A stretch of 64,000 nt of DNA from Psychroflexus aestuariivivens (lineage in GTDB: Bacteria; Bacteroidota; Bacteroidia; Flavobacteriales; Flavobacteriaceae): assembly GCF_004010055.1 (NCBI RefSeq), contig NZ_RQVT01000018.1, positions 124,001 through 188,000 on the forward strand, read 5' to 3'. Below the pieces are notes generated by a model. It saw nothing but the letters and a program-made list of their open reading frames with translations, was not told where the DNA came from and did not search any database. The position numbers and the translations under genes were made by a program. Positions 1 to 8,700 of the stretch are shown here, one piece after another. Each line of letters begins with the position of its first letter. Positions within the stretch are counted from its first letter, which is position 1.

Positions 1-837
1 AAAGAAACTACAGATACTTTAGGAAATCAAAAAGCTACAAATTACGCGCTTCAACCTGATTTATCCAAAGAAGAATTTATCACAGTCTTGTTAGACGGTC
101 TTACACCACCTCCAGGATATTTTCCAAAAAATGTATTGATGAATATACAAGGCTATGACAGTATTGATAAAGTAATTGAACGCGGAGAAAAACCTCTAAA
201 GCCAAATGAATTTGAAGCTATAGCGAATGAAACTAGAGCGTTAATTTTAGATACTCGAGAATCTGAAAGTTTTAAGGATGCATTTATTCCAAATAGTATA
301 AATATTGGACTAGATAATAATTTTGCACAGTGGGTTGGAGAATTGATTCCAGATATTAAACAAAAAATACTTTTGGTTACAGATCCTGGAAAAGAAGAAG
401 AAAGTATAATTCGCTTATCAAGAGTTGGTTATGATTATGCTGTTGGGTTTTTAGAGGGTGGAATTGAAGCTTGGAAAGCTGCTGATAAAGAAATTGATTC
501 TATAAAACGAATAGATGTTGAAGAACTAAAAAGTATGAGAGAAAACAAGGACATCAAAATTTTTGATGTAAGAAAACCGAGTGAGTTTAACTCTCAGCAT
601 TTAGTTGGTGCAGAGAATACACCACTGAATCAAATCAACTCTCATCTATCTGAATTTCCCAAATCTAGTGAATTTATTATTCACTGTCAAGGTGGTTACA
701 GAAGTATGATTGCGGCTTCAATTTTGAAACAACGTGGATTTGAAAATTTTAAAGACCTTAGAGGTGGTTTTGAAGAAATACTAAAAGATGAAAGCATCAA
801 AGTCACTGACTATATTTGCCCAACGACTTTGTTATAA
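1..837 (+). CDS. MBL-fold hydrolase with two C-terminal rhodanese domains (5' end cut off by window)
   Basis: The reading frame is open from base 1, so only the C-terminal 278 residues are present. Two rhodanese-like domains follow a linker that in this family comes after an N-terminal metallo-beta-lactamase (ETHE1-like, persulfide dioxygenase-related) domain. The first rhodanese domain has no catalytic Cys at the active loop (it reads VTDPGKEE), so it is probably structural. The second has the loop CQGGYRS with the sulfur-carrying Cys. The missing N-terminal domain is inferred from family architecture (usual length about 450-470 aa). A likely role is handling of persulfide sulfur, fitting the (P)APS reductase, YtxJ and rhodanese genes nearby. 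An internal TTG near base 88 should not be taken as the start. Confidence 0.85.
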   Translation, partial: KETTDTLGNQKATNYALQPDLSKEEFITVLLDGLTPPPGYFPKNVLMNIQGYDSIDKVIERGEKPLKPNEFEAIANETRALILDTRESESFKDAFIPNSINIGLDNNFAQWVGELIPDIKQKILLVTDPGKEEESIIRLSRVGYDYAVGFLEGGIEAWKAADKEIDSIKRIDVEELKSMRENKDIKIFDVRKPSEFNSQHLVGAENTPLNQINSHLSEFPKSSEFIIHCQGGYRSMIAASILKQRGFENFKDLRGGFEEILKDESIKVTDYICPTTLL

Positions 838-842
838 TTTTG

Positions 843-889
843 AAACATCTGGTTTTTGAGTCATTCTTGACTGTAAAAACCAGATGTTT
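843..889. terminator. Bidirectional terminator between convergent genes
   Basis: Arms 843-857 and 875-889 are perfect 15-base complements, with AAACATCTGG at the outer end and a T5/A5 tract at the inner end. The loop itself contains a second short stem (AGTCA/TGACT). It lies between the rhodanese gene and the convergent (P)APS reductase gene and overlaps the latter's stop codon. Confidence 0.75.
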
Positions 890-1577
890 ATAGGTGTAAA
901 CCGCATTCAGTTTTCGGATTGTTATTCCATCTGCCGTTTCTTTCTTTGCCAGGAATGGTGCAATGTTTACAACCAATTGAATTATATCCTTTTTTCACTA
1001 AAGGATGGAAAGGAAGTTGATGTTTTTTGATAAAATTATCTCTTTCTTTTTTAGAGACATCCAGTAAAGGATAAAATTTAAGTATTTCGCCACGTTGTTC
1101 AAAAATATTTAAAGTTGACCTGTGGTCGCTTTGCCATTCCATTAAACCAGACACCCAAACGGTGTACTTATTTTTGATGATTTCAAGCGGTTTTACTTTA
1201 TTTATAGAACAACAAAAGTCTGGATTTTTGAGCCAAGTCTGGTCTTTAGTCGTAAAATCATGTTCATGTTTAAGCGCACTTACCGATTTTACATTTAAGT
1301 TATATTTTTCAGAAAGTTCTTTTTTATAAGCTAAAGTTTCATCGAAATGATAGCCAGTATCTATAAAATATACCGATTGTTTGTTATTGATGTCTGAAAA
1401 AAGCTTTAGTAGAAATGCAGAAGTTGAAGCAAACGAACTTGTAAGCATAACTTCTGAAGTTTCAAAATCATCATAAAGGGATTTTATGCGATCATTAATA
1501 TTAAGAGTTTTATATTTTTGATTTAGTGTTTTTATTTCGTCTTCAGAAATAATTCTTTTTTCAATAATTTCACTCAT
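888..1577 (-). CDS. cysH: Phosphoadenosine/adenosine phosphosulfate reductase, [4Fe-4S] type
   Basis: This 229-aa protein belongs to the PAPS/APS reductase family, which reduces activated sulfate to sulfite in the cytosol for assimilation. The C-terminal ECGLHL motif carries the catalytic Cys (C225). The pairs C122-C123 and C203/C206 are the cluster ligands typical of APS-reducing, iron-sulfur enzymes; classical PAPS-only enzymes such as that of E. coli lack them. It is therefore more likely an APS reductase than a strict PAPS reductase. It converges on the MBL-rhodanese gene. No cysDN, cysI or sulfate transporter is adjacent. Sulfite made here could in principle feed cysteate formation by the cysteine-synthase-like enzyme at 14.5 kb; that link is inference. 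Confidence 0.88.
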   Translation of the reverse strand: MSEIIEKRIISEDEIKTLNQKYKTLNINDRIKSLYDDFETSEVMLTSSFASTSAFLLKLFSDINNKQSVYFIDTGYHFDETLAYKKELSEKYNLNVKSVSALKHEHDFTTKDQTWLKNPDFCCSINKVKPLEIIKNKYTVWVSGLMEWQSDHRSTLNIFEQRGEILKFYPLLDVSKKERDNFIKKHQLPFHPLVKKGYNSIGCKHCTIPGKERNGRWNNNPKTECGLHL

Positions 1578-1714
1578 TAGACCATTTCATAATTTAACTT
1601 TGCGAATATAAGCAAGTGAATTATTTTATCTAAATCAACTTTAATAAGATTTAATGATAATTGGTGACTTGTAATTAATGTCAGGTCATTACGACAATTT
1701 TAAAAAATATAATT

Positions 1715-2116
1715 ATGAGCTTTTTTCAAAATATTTTCAACAGGAAAACATCTAATAATGAACAAAATACAGATAAGGATGCTTTTGTCTGGCGTACCTT
1801 GGAAACTGTCGGTCAGATAGATTCAGTAAAAAAACTTTCTCAAGAAAAAGTTGTTGTAATTTTTAAACATTCTACAACTTGTGGGATAAGTAATATGGTT
1901 TGGCATCAATTTCAGACAGAAATCGACTTCGATAATTCTAAAATAGAGATGTTGTATTTGGATTTGTTGTCTAATCGTGATGTCTCTAATGAAGTTAGTC
2001 GTGTTTTCCAAGTTCTACATCAATCACCACAAATATTGGTCATCAAGAATGGAGAGGTTCTTCATCATGCTTCTCATGCTGCAATCAGAATTTCTGATAT
2101 CAGGAGTTTTATTTAA
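1715..2116 (+). CDS. ytxJ: Bacillithiol system redox-active protein YtxJ (monothiol)
   Basis: The 133-aa protein has a thioredoxin-like fold of the YtxJ/DUF2847 family. The single redox Cys sits in the KHSTTCGIS motif and is followed by the cis-Pro region HQSPQ typical of the family. YtxJ is thought to act as a monothiol bacilliredoxin, removing bacillithiol from protein mixed disulfides, so its presence implies that this organism makes bacillithiol. No signal peptide is visible, so it is cytosolic. It is divergent from cysH (137 bp between the starts) and stands alone. The chosen ATG is the first in frame. Assignment to the family is firm; the exact physiological partner is inference. Confidence 0.82.
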   Translation: MSFFQNIFNRKTSNNEQNTDKDAFVWRTLETVGQIDSVKKLSQEKVVVIFKHSTTCGISNMVWHQFQTEIDFDNSKIEMLYLDLLSNRDVSNEVSRVFQVLHQSPQILVIKNGEVLHHASHAAIRISDIRSFI

Positions 2117-2150
2117 GTAAAAATACCTTATTTAAGATGTATTTCTTGAT

Positions 2151-5100
2151 TTATTTTATGATTATCTTTTTGGTAACCTGATTGCCATCGGTATTTATTT
2201 TTACAATATAAACGCCAGAATTCATTTCAACAGTATTGATTCTGATTTCTTCTTTGAAATCTGTTTGAAGAGTTTTTATTTTCTGACCGATGTTATTGAA
2301 GATTTCAATTTTTGTTTCGCTGCTGCTTAAGCTTTCGCCTTTTATATTGAAATAACCATCTGTTGATGGGTTAGGGTAGAGGCTAAAATCATTTTTACTG
2401 GATTCAAAGTCATCTACAGACACGTTGTCTTGTTCAAAAAATAATTTGAAACGATCATAATTTATAGAACCAGGAATCGAAGAATCTATATTGAAAACAA
2501 TATTGTTTTCGCCTTCATTCAATTCATGGTCAATGTTTGTATATGTGTCTTTGAGATAAATATTGTAGTTTGGCATTTCTTCAACTACAACATTCATCGT
2601 ATACTCGGAATCTCTATAATTGCCAATCCAAAAACTAAACATTTGTTCATCTTCTGGAAAAGGTCTTTTCTCAATGGCTAAATAATTGCCATCAGATTCA
2701 ATACCAATAGTTTCGTCATCATTCCAGAACTTTAAAGCATCATCATTTCCAACAGTTTCGCTGAAAGTTGCTCCAAATTTAAATCTTACACCATCCATTA
2801 ATTCATCATTGGAATTTTTGATGATATTCAAATCAATTTTAGAATTTGAATTCACGCTAAACACTTGATTGGTTAAAGTTTCGTCTGTTTTAAATTCCTC
2901 TTTAAAAGTTAACGATGGCGTTTGATTCGCTGGAATATTTTTTGAAGTTTGAACAAAAGCAGCTTGATTTGGTTGTAAAAAACGATATTTTCCTGAATTC
3001 ACATTATTATTGTTATTTGGCTGTTCAGGAATAGATTGAACAGGTTCCGAGTCTAAATCTACTGTAACGTATCCGCCCCGATCACCAATATTTGGATTGT
3101 ATGCGTAGTAAAAATTTTTATTAAGATATGTTGAACCGTAGTGTAAAGTTGTTTTCATATCTAATTCTGATTGATATGGGTTGCCAACTAATGAAAAACC
3201 ATCTGAATTTGGGTTTAAATAATCATCAACATTCACATCACCAGAAAGTATAGTTCCCAAAGAGCGCAATCTAGTAGGGCTACCCATAGCGGAGTTATTT
3301 GACCATACATTTGTGCTTCTATCTCCTCTAATTAGGATTACGTAACCTTTTCCAGCTTCTAAGTTGTTATCAATTGTGCTAGTTATTGTTTCCCAAGTTC
3401 CGTTTTGAGAATCCCAACCAAATAAAGACGGATTTCCCGTCAATGTAGCATCAAAACCATTTTCACCATTTACACTTCCTGTGATATGCGTTCCATATCC
3501 AGGTTTTGGATTTTGGTTTAAACTAAAATCATTCACTGTATTATTCACACCTTCTTGCCAATTTTCATTAATGGAAGTTGAAGTGTTTACAGAAGTTGTC
3601 ATATATCTAAACGCTCTATTATTCAATGGAATAAAGCGTTCAATCATAACATCACCAACAATGGTATTTTCGCTTTCAATTTCACTAATTATAGCTGTGG
3701 TATTGGCGTTTGACTTAAAAGTCACCAAATTATTATTTGGATTATTATAATCATAGTTTGTAACCAAATCCCCACTTTCTAAATTTAAAATATTATAAAT
3801 GTCAACATTTCCAGAAACCAGATTAAGACTACTTTGATTATCAATTGTCAAGTTGTAGATTATTAGTTTATTATCGGTGGATAAATTCTGAACTTCATCG
3901 GATTTAAAAGCTAATGTTGAATTTCCAGGATTATAATAACCGTGGTTTTCAAAATCGCCATAAATATTGATTTGTGACTCATTAGACTGAGAAACACCTG
4001 CACCGTTTACAATTTCTAAATTTTTCATTTCAGCATTTTCAGAAAAATTTGGATCATTGGGCGTTACATTTATAATAACATCAATATATCTATTTGGAAA
4101 ACCATTGCTCCAATTGTTGATGTTTTCAGCATCAGTAGAAACCACACCTATCCATATTGTAGGAGCATTAAATTCACATTCTCCTACACCTACGTTACCA
4201 ATTAATGTCCAGTGGTTATTATTTGGTAAGTTATAAGTTAGATTTATTCCACCATTTCCACTACCTTCTAAATCACCCCAACCATTAGAATTTCCATTTA
4301 TAGTTATGATAGAACATCCTGATTGTTCTCTGATTTTGGAATGCAACACAATATTGTTCAAGATTAATTCAGCATTATTAATATCTAAAATTCCTGAATT
4401 CACTTTTGTTAACCCATAAACTGTTATAAATCCATTAAAATATTGATTACCATTTACAGTCCATTTATTGGTTTCAACATTTATATTTTCGAATTGATTA
4501 TCTTGATTATTTAAGTTGAAATTGTTGTCAATTATAATATTACCACCATTGAAATTACTACTACCACTAGCATTAAAATTGTTCGCTTCTATATTTACAT
4601 TGTCAAAGAAATTTCCACCATTATTAATATTTAGACTATTTTGCACATTGATTTCACCTTCAAAATCATGAGAACCATTGATATCGAAATTTCCATTGGC
4701 TATAATTTGACTATTATCTGTTGTATTTAAATTAAAATTTTGATTTAAGGTCAAATTATTGAAATCTAAAACACCATTGTTGTCTATTGTACCGCTTGAA
4801 ATCGTTTGGTAATTATTAGAACTTATGAAAGTACCACTATTGAATAAATACGGATTTAGATTAGCATTGAAATTCAGATTTGTATCGATTGTTCCATAAT
4901 TATAGATATTGAAGTTTCTAAAAAAAGAACCAAAATTGCTATAAATTGTACCGTAGTTGTTTATAGTTGTAGAATCATCGCCATAACTTGTTACATCTAG
5001 ATTGCCTGTGAGTGTCACGTTTTCACCAACGCATAGCGTGGAATTTGAACCTAATAAAATTCCTTGTGTGTATGTGAAATTACCAGTTAAACAAATCGAA

Positions 5101-5240
5101 GTATTACTTTGGACGGAAATTGAAGTATTAGGATTGCTAATTGTGATATCGCAATTACAGTCTGTAGAAATGTTTTGTGCTAAAACATTTGAATATAAGA
5201 TTAGAAAAAAAATATTTATCAAAAAACATAAATTCCTCAT
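2151..5240 (-). CDS. Large secreted surface protein with T9SS type A sorting domain
   Basis: The 1029-aa protein begins with a signal peptide (MRNLCFLINIFFLILYSNVLAQ). Residues of roughly 30-300 are extremely rich in Asn, Gly and Ser, with repeating short strands such as GNFDINGSHDFEG and NNFNASGSSNFNGG that look like a right-handed beta-helix. The middle region is a flavobacterial surface-protein type with phrases like GNPYQSELD. The last 75 residues start with FSLYPNPSTDG and end VTKKIIIK, a type A sorting signal for type IX secretion. The product is therefore exported and probably anchored to, or released from, the outer surface. No catalytic motif is seen; adhesin or extracellular matrix roles are possible. 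It is a single-gene unit. Confidence 0.85.
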   Translation of the reverse strand: MRNLCFLINIFFLILYSNVLAQNISTDCNCDITISNPNTSISVQSNTSICLTGNFTYTQGILLGSNSTLCVGENVTLTGNLDVTSYGDDSTTINNYGTIYSNFGSFFRNFNIYNYGTIDTNLNFNANLNPYLFNSGTFISSNNYQTISSGTIDNNGVLDFNNLTLNQNFNLNTTDNSQIIANGNFDINGSHDFEGEINVQNSLNINNGGNFFDNVNIEANNFNASGSSNFNGGNIIIDNNFNLNNQDNQFENINVETNKWTVNGNQYFNGFITVYGLTKVNSGILDINNAELILNNIVLHSKIREQSGCSIITINGNSNGWGDLEGSGNGGINLTYNLPNNNHWTLIGNVGVGECEFNAPTIWIGVVSTDAENINNWSNGFPNRYIDVIINVTPNDPNFSENAEMKNLEIVNGAGVSQSNESQINIYGDFENHGYYNPGNSTLAFKSDEVQNLSTDNKLIIYNLTIDNQSSLNLVSGNVDIYNILNLESGDLVTNYDYNNPNNNLVTFKSNANTTAIISEIESENTIVGDVMIERFIPLNNRAFRYMTTSVNTSTSINENWQEGVNNTVNDFSLNQNPKPGYGTHITGSVNGENGFDATLTGNPSLFGWDSQNGTWETITSTIDNNLEAGKGYVILIRGDRSTNVWSNNSAMGSPTRLRSLGTILSGDVNVDDYLNPNSDGFSLVGNPYQSELDMKTTLHYGSTYLNKNFYYAYNPNIGDRGGYVTVDLDSEPVQSIPEQPNNNNNVNSGKYRFLQPNQAAFVQTSKNIPANQTPSLTFKEEFKTDETLTNQVFSVNSNSKIDLNIIKNSNDELMDGVRFKFGATFSETVGNDDALKFWNDDETIGIESDGNYLAIEKRPFPEDEQMFSFWIGNYRDSEYTMNVVVEEMPNYNIYLKDTYTNIDHELNEGENNIVFNIDSSIPGSINYDRFKLFFEQDNVSVDDFESSKNDFSLYPNPSTDGYFNIKGESLSSSETKIEIFNNIGQKIKTLQTDFKEEIRINTVEMNSGVYIVKINTDGNQVTKKIIIK

Positions 5241-5262
5241 GGCTAGTTATTTTTGATCTTAT

Positions 5263-5270
5263 CAAATTTA
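5263..5270 (-). promoter_or_regulatory. Putative -7 box for the T9SS surface protein
   Basis: On the minus strand the bases read TAAATTTG, matching the Bacteroidetes -7 consensus TAnnTTTG, 23 bases before the start codon. A TTG lies 17 bases further upstream, slightly closer than usual. Confidence 0.4.
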
Positions 5271-5450
5271 TAACTAGACTAAGAATGCAACTTTTGTTAA
5301 TTGCATCAATTTCATAAATGTTGCTAATATTTATGTTAATTTGTTTAAATACAAATAGTTATGTTTTTTGGAGGCTAGAGGTCTTTAGTTGTAGGTAAAT
5401 TCTAAAATAACTTTATATGAAATTTTGTCTTTTCACATATGATATTAAAT

Positions 5451-5474
5451 AAAAAAAACCTCCAAAATGGAGGC
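5451..5474 (-). terminator. Terminator downstream of dnaN
   Basis: On the minus strand, GCCTCC pairs with GGAGG across a five-base loop and is followed by a run of eight T (A run at 5451-5458). It sits just after the dnaN stop codon. Confidence 0.75.
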
Positions 5475-5500
5475 TTTTAAAATATATAAGTTTTTATTTT

Positions 5501-6622
5501 CTAGTTATTGCCTAGCATAACTGGCATCACTAGCATTGTGATATCTTCTCCATCTTCCAGTCCATCTACTGGAGTCAAAATACCAGCACGATTTGGCAAA
5601 CTCATTTTAATCTTTATAGTATCTGAATTCAAATTATTCAACATTTCTGTCAAAAACTTTGAATTGAATCCAATAGTGATGTCATCACCTTGATAGTCGC
5701 AAGTTAAACGCTCTTCAGCTTTGTTGGAATAGTCCAGATCTTCTGCGGAAATATTCAATTCAGCACCAGCAATTTTCAAGCGAATTTGATGTGTTGTTTT
5801 ATTAGAAAAAATAGAAACACGGCGCACAGAACTCAAAAACATTGCCCGATCTATAGTCAAAGTATTAGGGTTTTCTTTTGGAATAACTGCTTCGTAATTT
5901 GGATATTTTCCTTCTACCAAACGGCAAGTCAATTCAATGTTTTCAAAACTGAATTTTGCATTGGATTCGTTATATTCAATGTTAACTTCCTCTTCGCTAC
6001 CTTGTAGAACACCTTTCAATAATGTTAAAGGTTTTTTAGGCATAATAAATTCAGAAGGATTTTCAGCCTTAATGTCGTTTCTTTCGTACTTTACAAGTTT
6101 GTGCGCATCAGTTCCAACGAATATTAATCCATCTGCAGTAAATCTGAAAAAAACACCGTTCATCACAGGTCTCAAGTCATCATTTCCTGTGGCAAAAATT
6201 GTTTTGTTTATCGCTGTTGAAAGTACATCACCAATAAGAATTGTTTTGCTCGGATCTTCTATATTTACTGGCGAAGGGAAGTCTTCAGCATTAGCATAAG
6301 CTAAAGCATATTTACCTTGTTCAGAATTAATTTCGACCGTGTGGTTTTCCAAAACATGAAAGGTGAGCGGCTGCTCAGGAAAAGTTTTCAATGTATCCAA
6401 AAGCAATCTTGCAGGAATGGCAATTTCACCTTCATCTTCAGATTCAACATCCAAGTTTGCACTCATGGTAGTTTCAAGATCTGAAGCGGAAATTTTGAGA
6501 GAATTTTTGTCTAATTCAAACAAAAAATTGTCTAAAATCGGCATGGTATTGCTATTGTTGATAACACCTCCCAAAGTTTGGAGGTTTTTCAACATATATG
6601 AACTCGATATAATAAACTTCAT
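5501..6622 (-). CDS. dnaN: DNA polymerase III beta subunit (sliding clamp)
   Basis: The 373-aa protein has the length and three-domain layout of the bacterial sliding clamp. It starts MKFIISSSYMLKNLQ and ends with the conserved clamp C-terminus containing LVMPVML. The clamp is a ring-shaped homodimer that tethers the replicative polymerase and repair proteins to DNA. As is usual in Bacteroidetes, it is not next to dnaA, gyrB or recF. Here it lies between a type IX-secreted protein and rhodanese genes, and has its own promoter and terminator. Cytosolic, essential, and not unusual in any residue I can see. Confidence 0.95.
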   Translation of the reverse strand: MKFIISSSYMLKNLQTLGGVINNSNTMPILDNFLFELDKNSLKISASDLETTMSANLDVESEDEGEIAIPARLLLDTLKTFPEQPLTFHVLENHTVEINSEQGKYALAYANAEDFPSPVNIEDPSKTILIGDVLSTAINKTIFATGNDDLRPVMNGVFFRFTADGLIFVGTDAHKLVKYERNDIKAENPSEFIMPKKPLTLLKGVLQGSEEEVNIEYNESNAKFSFENIELTCRLVEGKYPNYEAVIPKENPNTLTIDRAMFLSSVRRVSIFSNKTTHQIRLKIAGAELNISAEDLDYSNKAEERLTCDYQGDDITIGFNSKFLTEMLNNLNSDTIKIKMSLPNRAGILTPVDGLEDGEDITMLVMPVMLGNN

Positions 6623-6642
6623 AGTAATTATTTAAAGATGTG

Positions 6643-6650
6643 CAAATATA
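6643..6650 (-). promoter_or_regulatory. Putative -7 box for dnaN
   Basis: The minus strand reads TATATTTG (TAnnTTTG consensus) 21 bases before the dnaN start. No good -33 TTTG is visible at the normal distance. Confidence 0.45.
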
Positions 6651-6701
6651 TTTTTTTCTGACAAATAATTGAACATTATATGGACTAGTAATTGGATAAA
6701 T

Positions 6702-7082
6702 TTATTCTTTCACCAACTCTTCCTTATACTTCCATTCTGAAAGACCGCCATCTAAATCATAAATCTTTTCAAAGCCTGCTTTTTTTAAAATTTCTGAACA
6801 ATCTGAAGACCGTCTCCCAGTTTGGCAATACACAGCAACAGACCTAGATTTATCCAATGTTTTAATTTTTTCAGCAAAATCTTCGTCATAAATTATATTT
6901 TGTGCATTTTTCAAATGGCCTTCTCTAAATTCTTTGAGCGACCTCACATCAATTAACTGAATAGAGTCTTGGCTCATAATTTCTTTCATTTCTGAAGAAC
7001 TTACTATATTTACTTTGTTTTCACTAGCTTGAGAACAGCCAATTAAAACAGCAATCACTACAATACTTAAAATATATTTCAT
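6702..7082 (-). CDS. Rhodanese-like lipoprotein
   Basis: The 126-aa product has a lipoprotein signal peptide (lipobox LIGC, lipidated C16) followed by one rhodanese domain. The active loop CQTGRRS carries the catalytic Cys (C86), so it should be able to bind a persulfide. The lipobox places it in the periplasm, anchored to a membrane. It lies 9 bases downstream of a second, cytosolic rhodanese gene and is probably co-transcribed with it. A pair with one exported and one cytosolic copy suggests duplication followed by relocation; this is inference. Substrate unknown: thiosulfate, persulfide or other sulfane sulfur donors are possible. Confidence 0.85.
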   Translation of the reverse strand: MKYILSIVVIAVLIGCSQASENKVNIVSSSEMKEIMSQDSIQLIDVRSLKEFREGHLKNAQNIIYDEDFAEKIKTLDKSRSVAVYCQTGRRSSDCSEILKKAGFEKIYDLDGGLSEWKYKEELVKE

Positions 7083-7091
7083 AATGTTTAC

Positions 7092-7406
7092 TTATTTTGT
7101 TTCAACATCTCCACGCCATTCTAAAATGCCTCCACTGAGATTGTAAGTCTTCTCAAAACCTGACTTTTCCATAATTTGACAGGCCATTTCACTACGTTTT
7201 CCTGATCTACAATATACATAGTGAGGAGTTGATTTGTCTAGCTTTTCAATTTCACTCATGAATGTTTCAGGATTCTGAATGTTTATCAACTTTGCGTCTT
7301 TTATAAAGCCTTCTTCAAATTCTTCTGGAGTTCTGACATCCAAAATAACGGCAGATTTGTCTTTTTGAAGTCCGTCAATCCATTGTTTTTGCTCTAAATT
7401 TTTCAT
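7092..7406 (-). CDS. Cytosolic single-domain rhodanese
   Basis: The 104-aa protein consists of a single rhodanese domain with no signal sequence. It has the domain entry motif ILDVRTPEEF and the active loop CRSGKRS with catalytic C66. It resembles GlpE/PspE-type sulfurtransferases that move sulfane sulfur to a thiol acceptor. It is the first gene of a two-gene unit with the rhodanese lipoprotein. A TAATTTTG -7 box lies 19 bases before the start on the minus strand (7425-7432). It is divergent from the MarR operon, so the MarR operator region could influence both directions, although that is not shown. Confidence 0.87.
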   Translation of the reverse strand: MKNLEQKQWIDGLQKDKSAVILDVRTPEEFEEGFIKDAKLINIQNPETFMSEIEKLDKSTPHYVYCRSGKRSEMACQIMEKSGFEKTYNLSGGILEWRGDVETK

Positions 7407-7424
7407 GATTATATTTTATTAGTA

Positions 7425-7432
7425 CAAAATTA
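7425..7432 (-). promoter_or_regulatory. Putative -7 box for the rhodanese pair
   Basis: The minus strand reads TAATTTTG, matching TAnnTTTG, 19 bases before the start codon of the cytosolic rhodanese gene. Confidence 0.4.
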
Positions 7433-7553
7433 CAATTTTTAATTAAGGTAATATTCATTGTAATTTAATAAGCTTAAGTTTTTTGAATCTAAATTAAATT
7501 TATTTCTTTTTAAATATTAACAAAACATTTAAATCATATTCGAAAATCAATCC

Positions 7554-7572
7554 TATATTTGTACATACAAAT
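7554..7572 (+). promoter_or_regulatory. MarR operon -7 box overlapped by a palindromic operator
   Basis: TATATTTG at 7554-7561 matches the Bacteroidetes -7 box. Overlapping it is a perfect inverted repeat, ATTTGTA (7557-7563) and TACAAAT (7566-7572) with a CA spacer. That is the size and shape of a MarR-family operator. A bound repressor here would block the -7 box and start site, so autorepression is the natural reading. The start codon follows at 7584. Confidence 0.6.
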
Positions 7573-7583
7573 GTTGTTTAAAC

Positions 7584-8036
7584 ATGATTATAGGAAAACA
7601 GTTGAAAATATCAAAACAAATACCTGAGTACAAAAAGGCTCTGCTGAATGTATTATATACTGGAAATTGGTTGAACGATGAAGTTGCTTCAGCTTTGAAA
7701 CCTTTCGATATTTCGCCTCAACAATTCAATGTTTTACGAATTTTGAGAGGAATGAAAGGAGAGCCAGCTTCACTTCAGGTTATTCAAGATCGAATGATTT
7801 CTAAAATGAGTAATACTACCAGATTAGTGGACAAACTTCTTACAAAAGATTTTGTGACGCGGAAACAATGCGAATCTAACCGTCGTAAAGTTGATATTTG
7901 TATTACAAAATCAGGTCTTGACGCTATCGATGAAATTAGCAAAGTAGTTGATCGTGTAGAAACGAATATTACAGAGAATTTACAAGAAAATGAATTGTTA
8001 ACTTTAAATAAATTATTAAATAAATTAAGAGAATAA
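7584..8036 (+). CDS. MarR family transcriptional regulator
   Basis: The 150-aa protein has the winged helix-turn-helix arrangement of MarR regulators. Recognition-helix sequence (IQDRMISKMSNTTRLVDKL) is followed by the wing with the conserved Asp-Arg-Arg-like segment (NRRKVDICIT) and C-terminal dimerisation helices. Such proteins act as dimers and often respond to phenolic, oxidative or thiol stress. The gene is the first in an operon with a nitroreductase (2-bp gap) and a YceI protein (29-bp gap). A 16-bp palindrome over its own promoter is the probable binding site. The inducer is unknown; the operon partners suggest redox or electrophile stress. Confidence 0.9.
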   Translation: MIIGKQLKISKQIPEYKKALLNVLYTGNWLNDEVASALKPFDISPQQFNVLRILRGMKGEPASLQVIQDRMISKMSNTTRLVDKLLTKDFVTRKQCESNRRKVDICITKSGLDAIDEISKVVDRVETNITENLQENELLTLNKLLNKLRE

Positions 8037-8038
8037 AT

Positions 8039-8671
8039 ATGGAAAAGTATATTGAAGATTTACACTGGCGCTACGCCACAAAAAAGTTTAATCCAGAAAA
8101 AGAATTGAAAGAAGAAGATTTGAATAAGCTTTTAGAAGCAGTTCGACTATCTGCGTCTTCTTATGGGTTGCAACCTTATAAGATTTTGGTAATTAAAGAT
8201 CCCGAATTGAGAGAAAAATTGAAATCTGCTGCTTTTGGTCAGCCGCAAATTACAGATTCATCTTATTTATTAGTCTTTTGTTACATCACAAAAATCGATC
8301 AAGATTATTTAGATGAATTTATTAAGAATAATGCAGAAACGAGAAACAAATCTGTTGAAGATTTCGACGGAATGAAAGAAATGATTCAAAATTCTGTGCT
8401 CACTTTTTCTCAAAACAATAAAGAAGTTTGGGCTTCTCGTCAGGCTTACATTGCTATAGGTAATTTATTATCAGCGGCAGCAAATATGAAAATCGATGCT
8501 TGTCCAATGGAAGGTTTTAATCCTTCAGAATTTGATAAAATTCTGGATTTAGAGACTAAAAATCTAAAATCTGTCGCATTGACAACTCTAGGTTATCGCA
8601 GTGAAGATGACCAGTTGCAGGACGCGAAAAAAGTAAGAAAATCAAGCAAAGAATTATTTACACATTTATAA
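8039..8671 (+). CDS. NAD(P)H-dependent nitroreductase-family flavoprotein
   Basis: The 210-aa protein is a nitroreductase-fold FMN oxidoreductase of the NfsB group. The N-terminal RYATKKF motif, the LSASSYGLQPYKI segment and the SRQAYIAIGNLL helix are those of the family. These enzymes are dimers that use NAD(P)H to reduce quinones, nitroaromatics or other electrophiles in the cytosol. Its start lies two bases after the MarR stop, so the two are translationally close and surely co-transcribed. Control by the MarR operator at 7557-7572 is likely. The physiological substrate is not visible from sequence. Confidence 0.88.
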   Translation: MEKYIEDLHWRYATKKFNPEKELKEEDLNKLLEAVRLSASSYGLQPYKILVIKDPELREKLKSAAFGQPQITDSSYLLVFCYITKIDQDYLDEFIKNNAETRNKSVEDFDGMKEMIQNSVLTFSQNNKEVWASRQAYIAIGNLLSAAANMKIDACPMEGFNPSEFDKILDLETKNLKSVALTTLGYRSEDDQLQDAKKVRKSSKELFTHL

Positions 8672-8700
8672 ACCTCAATATTAATATTAAAACAATAATC

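Noticed and set aside
5002-5256. An 84-codon plus-strand frame inside the 5' part of the T9SS surface protein gene
   Set aside because: It is opposite a strongly supported gene, and its composition only mirrors that gene.
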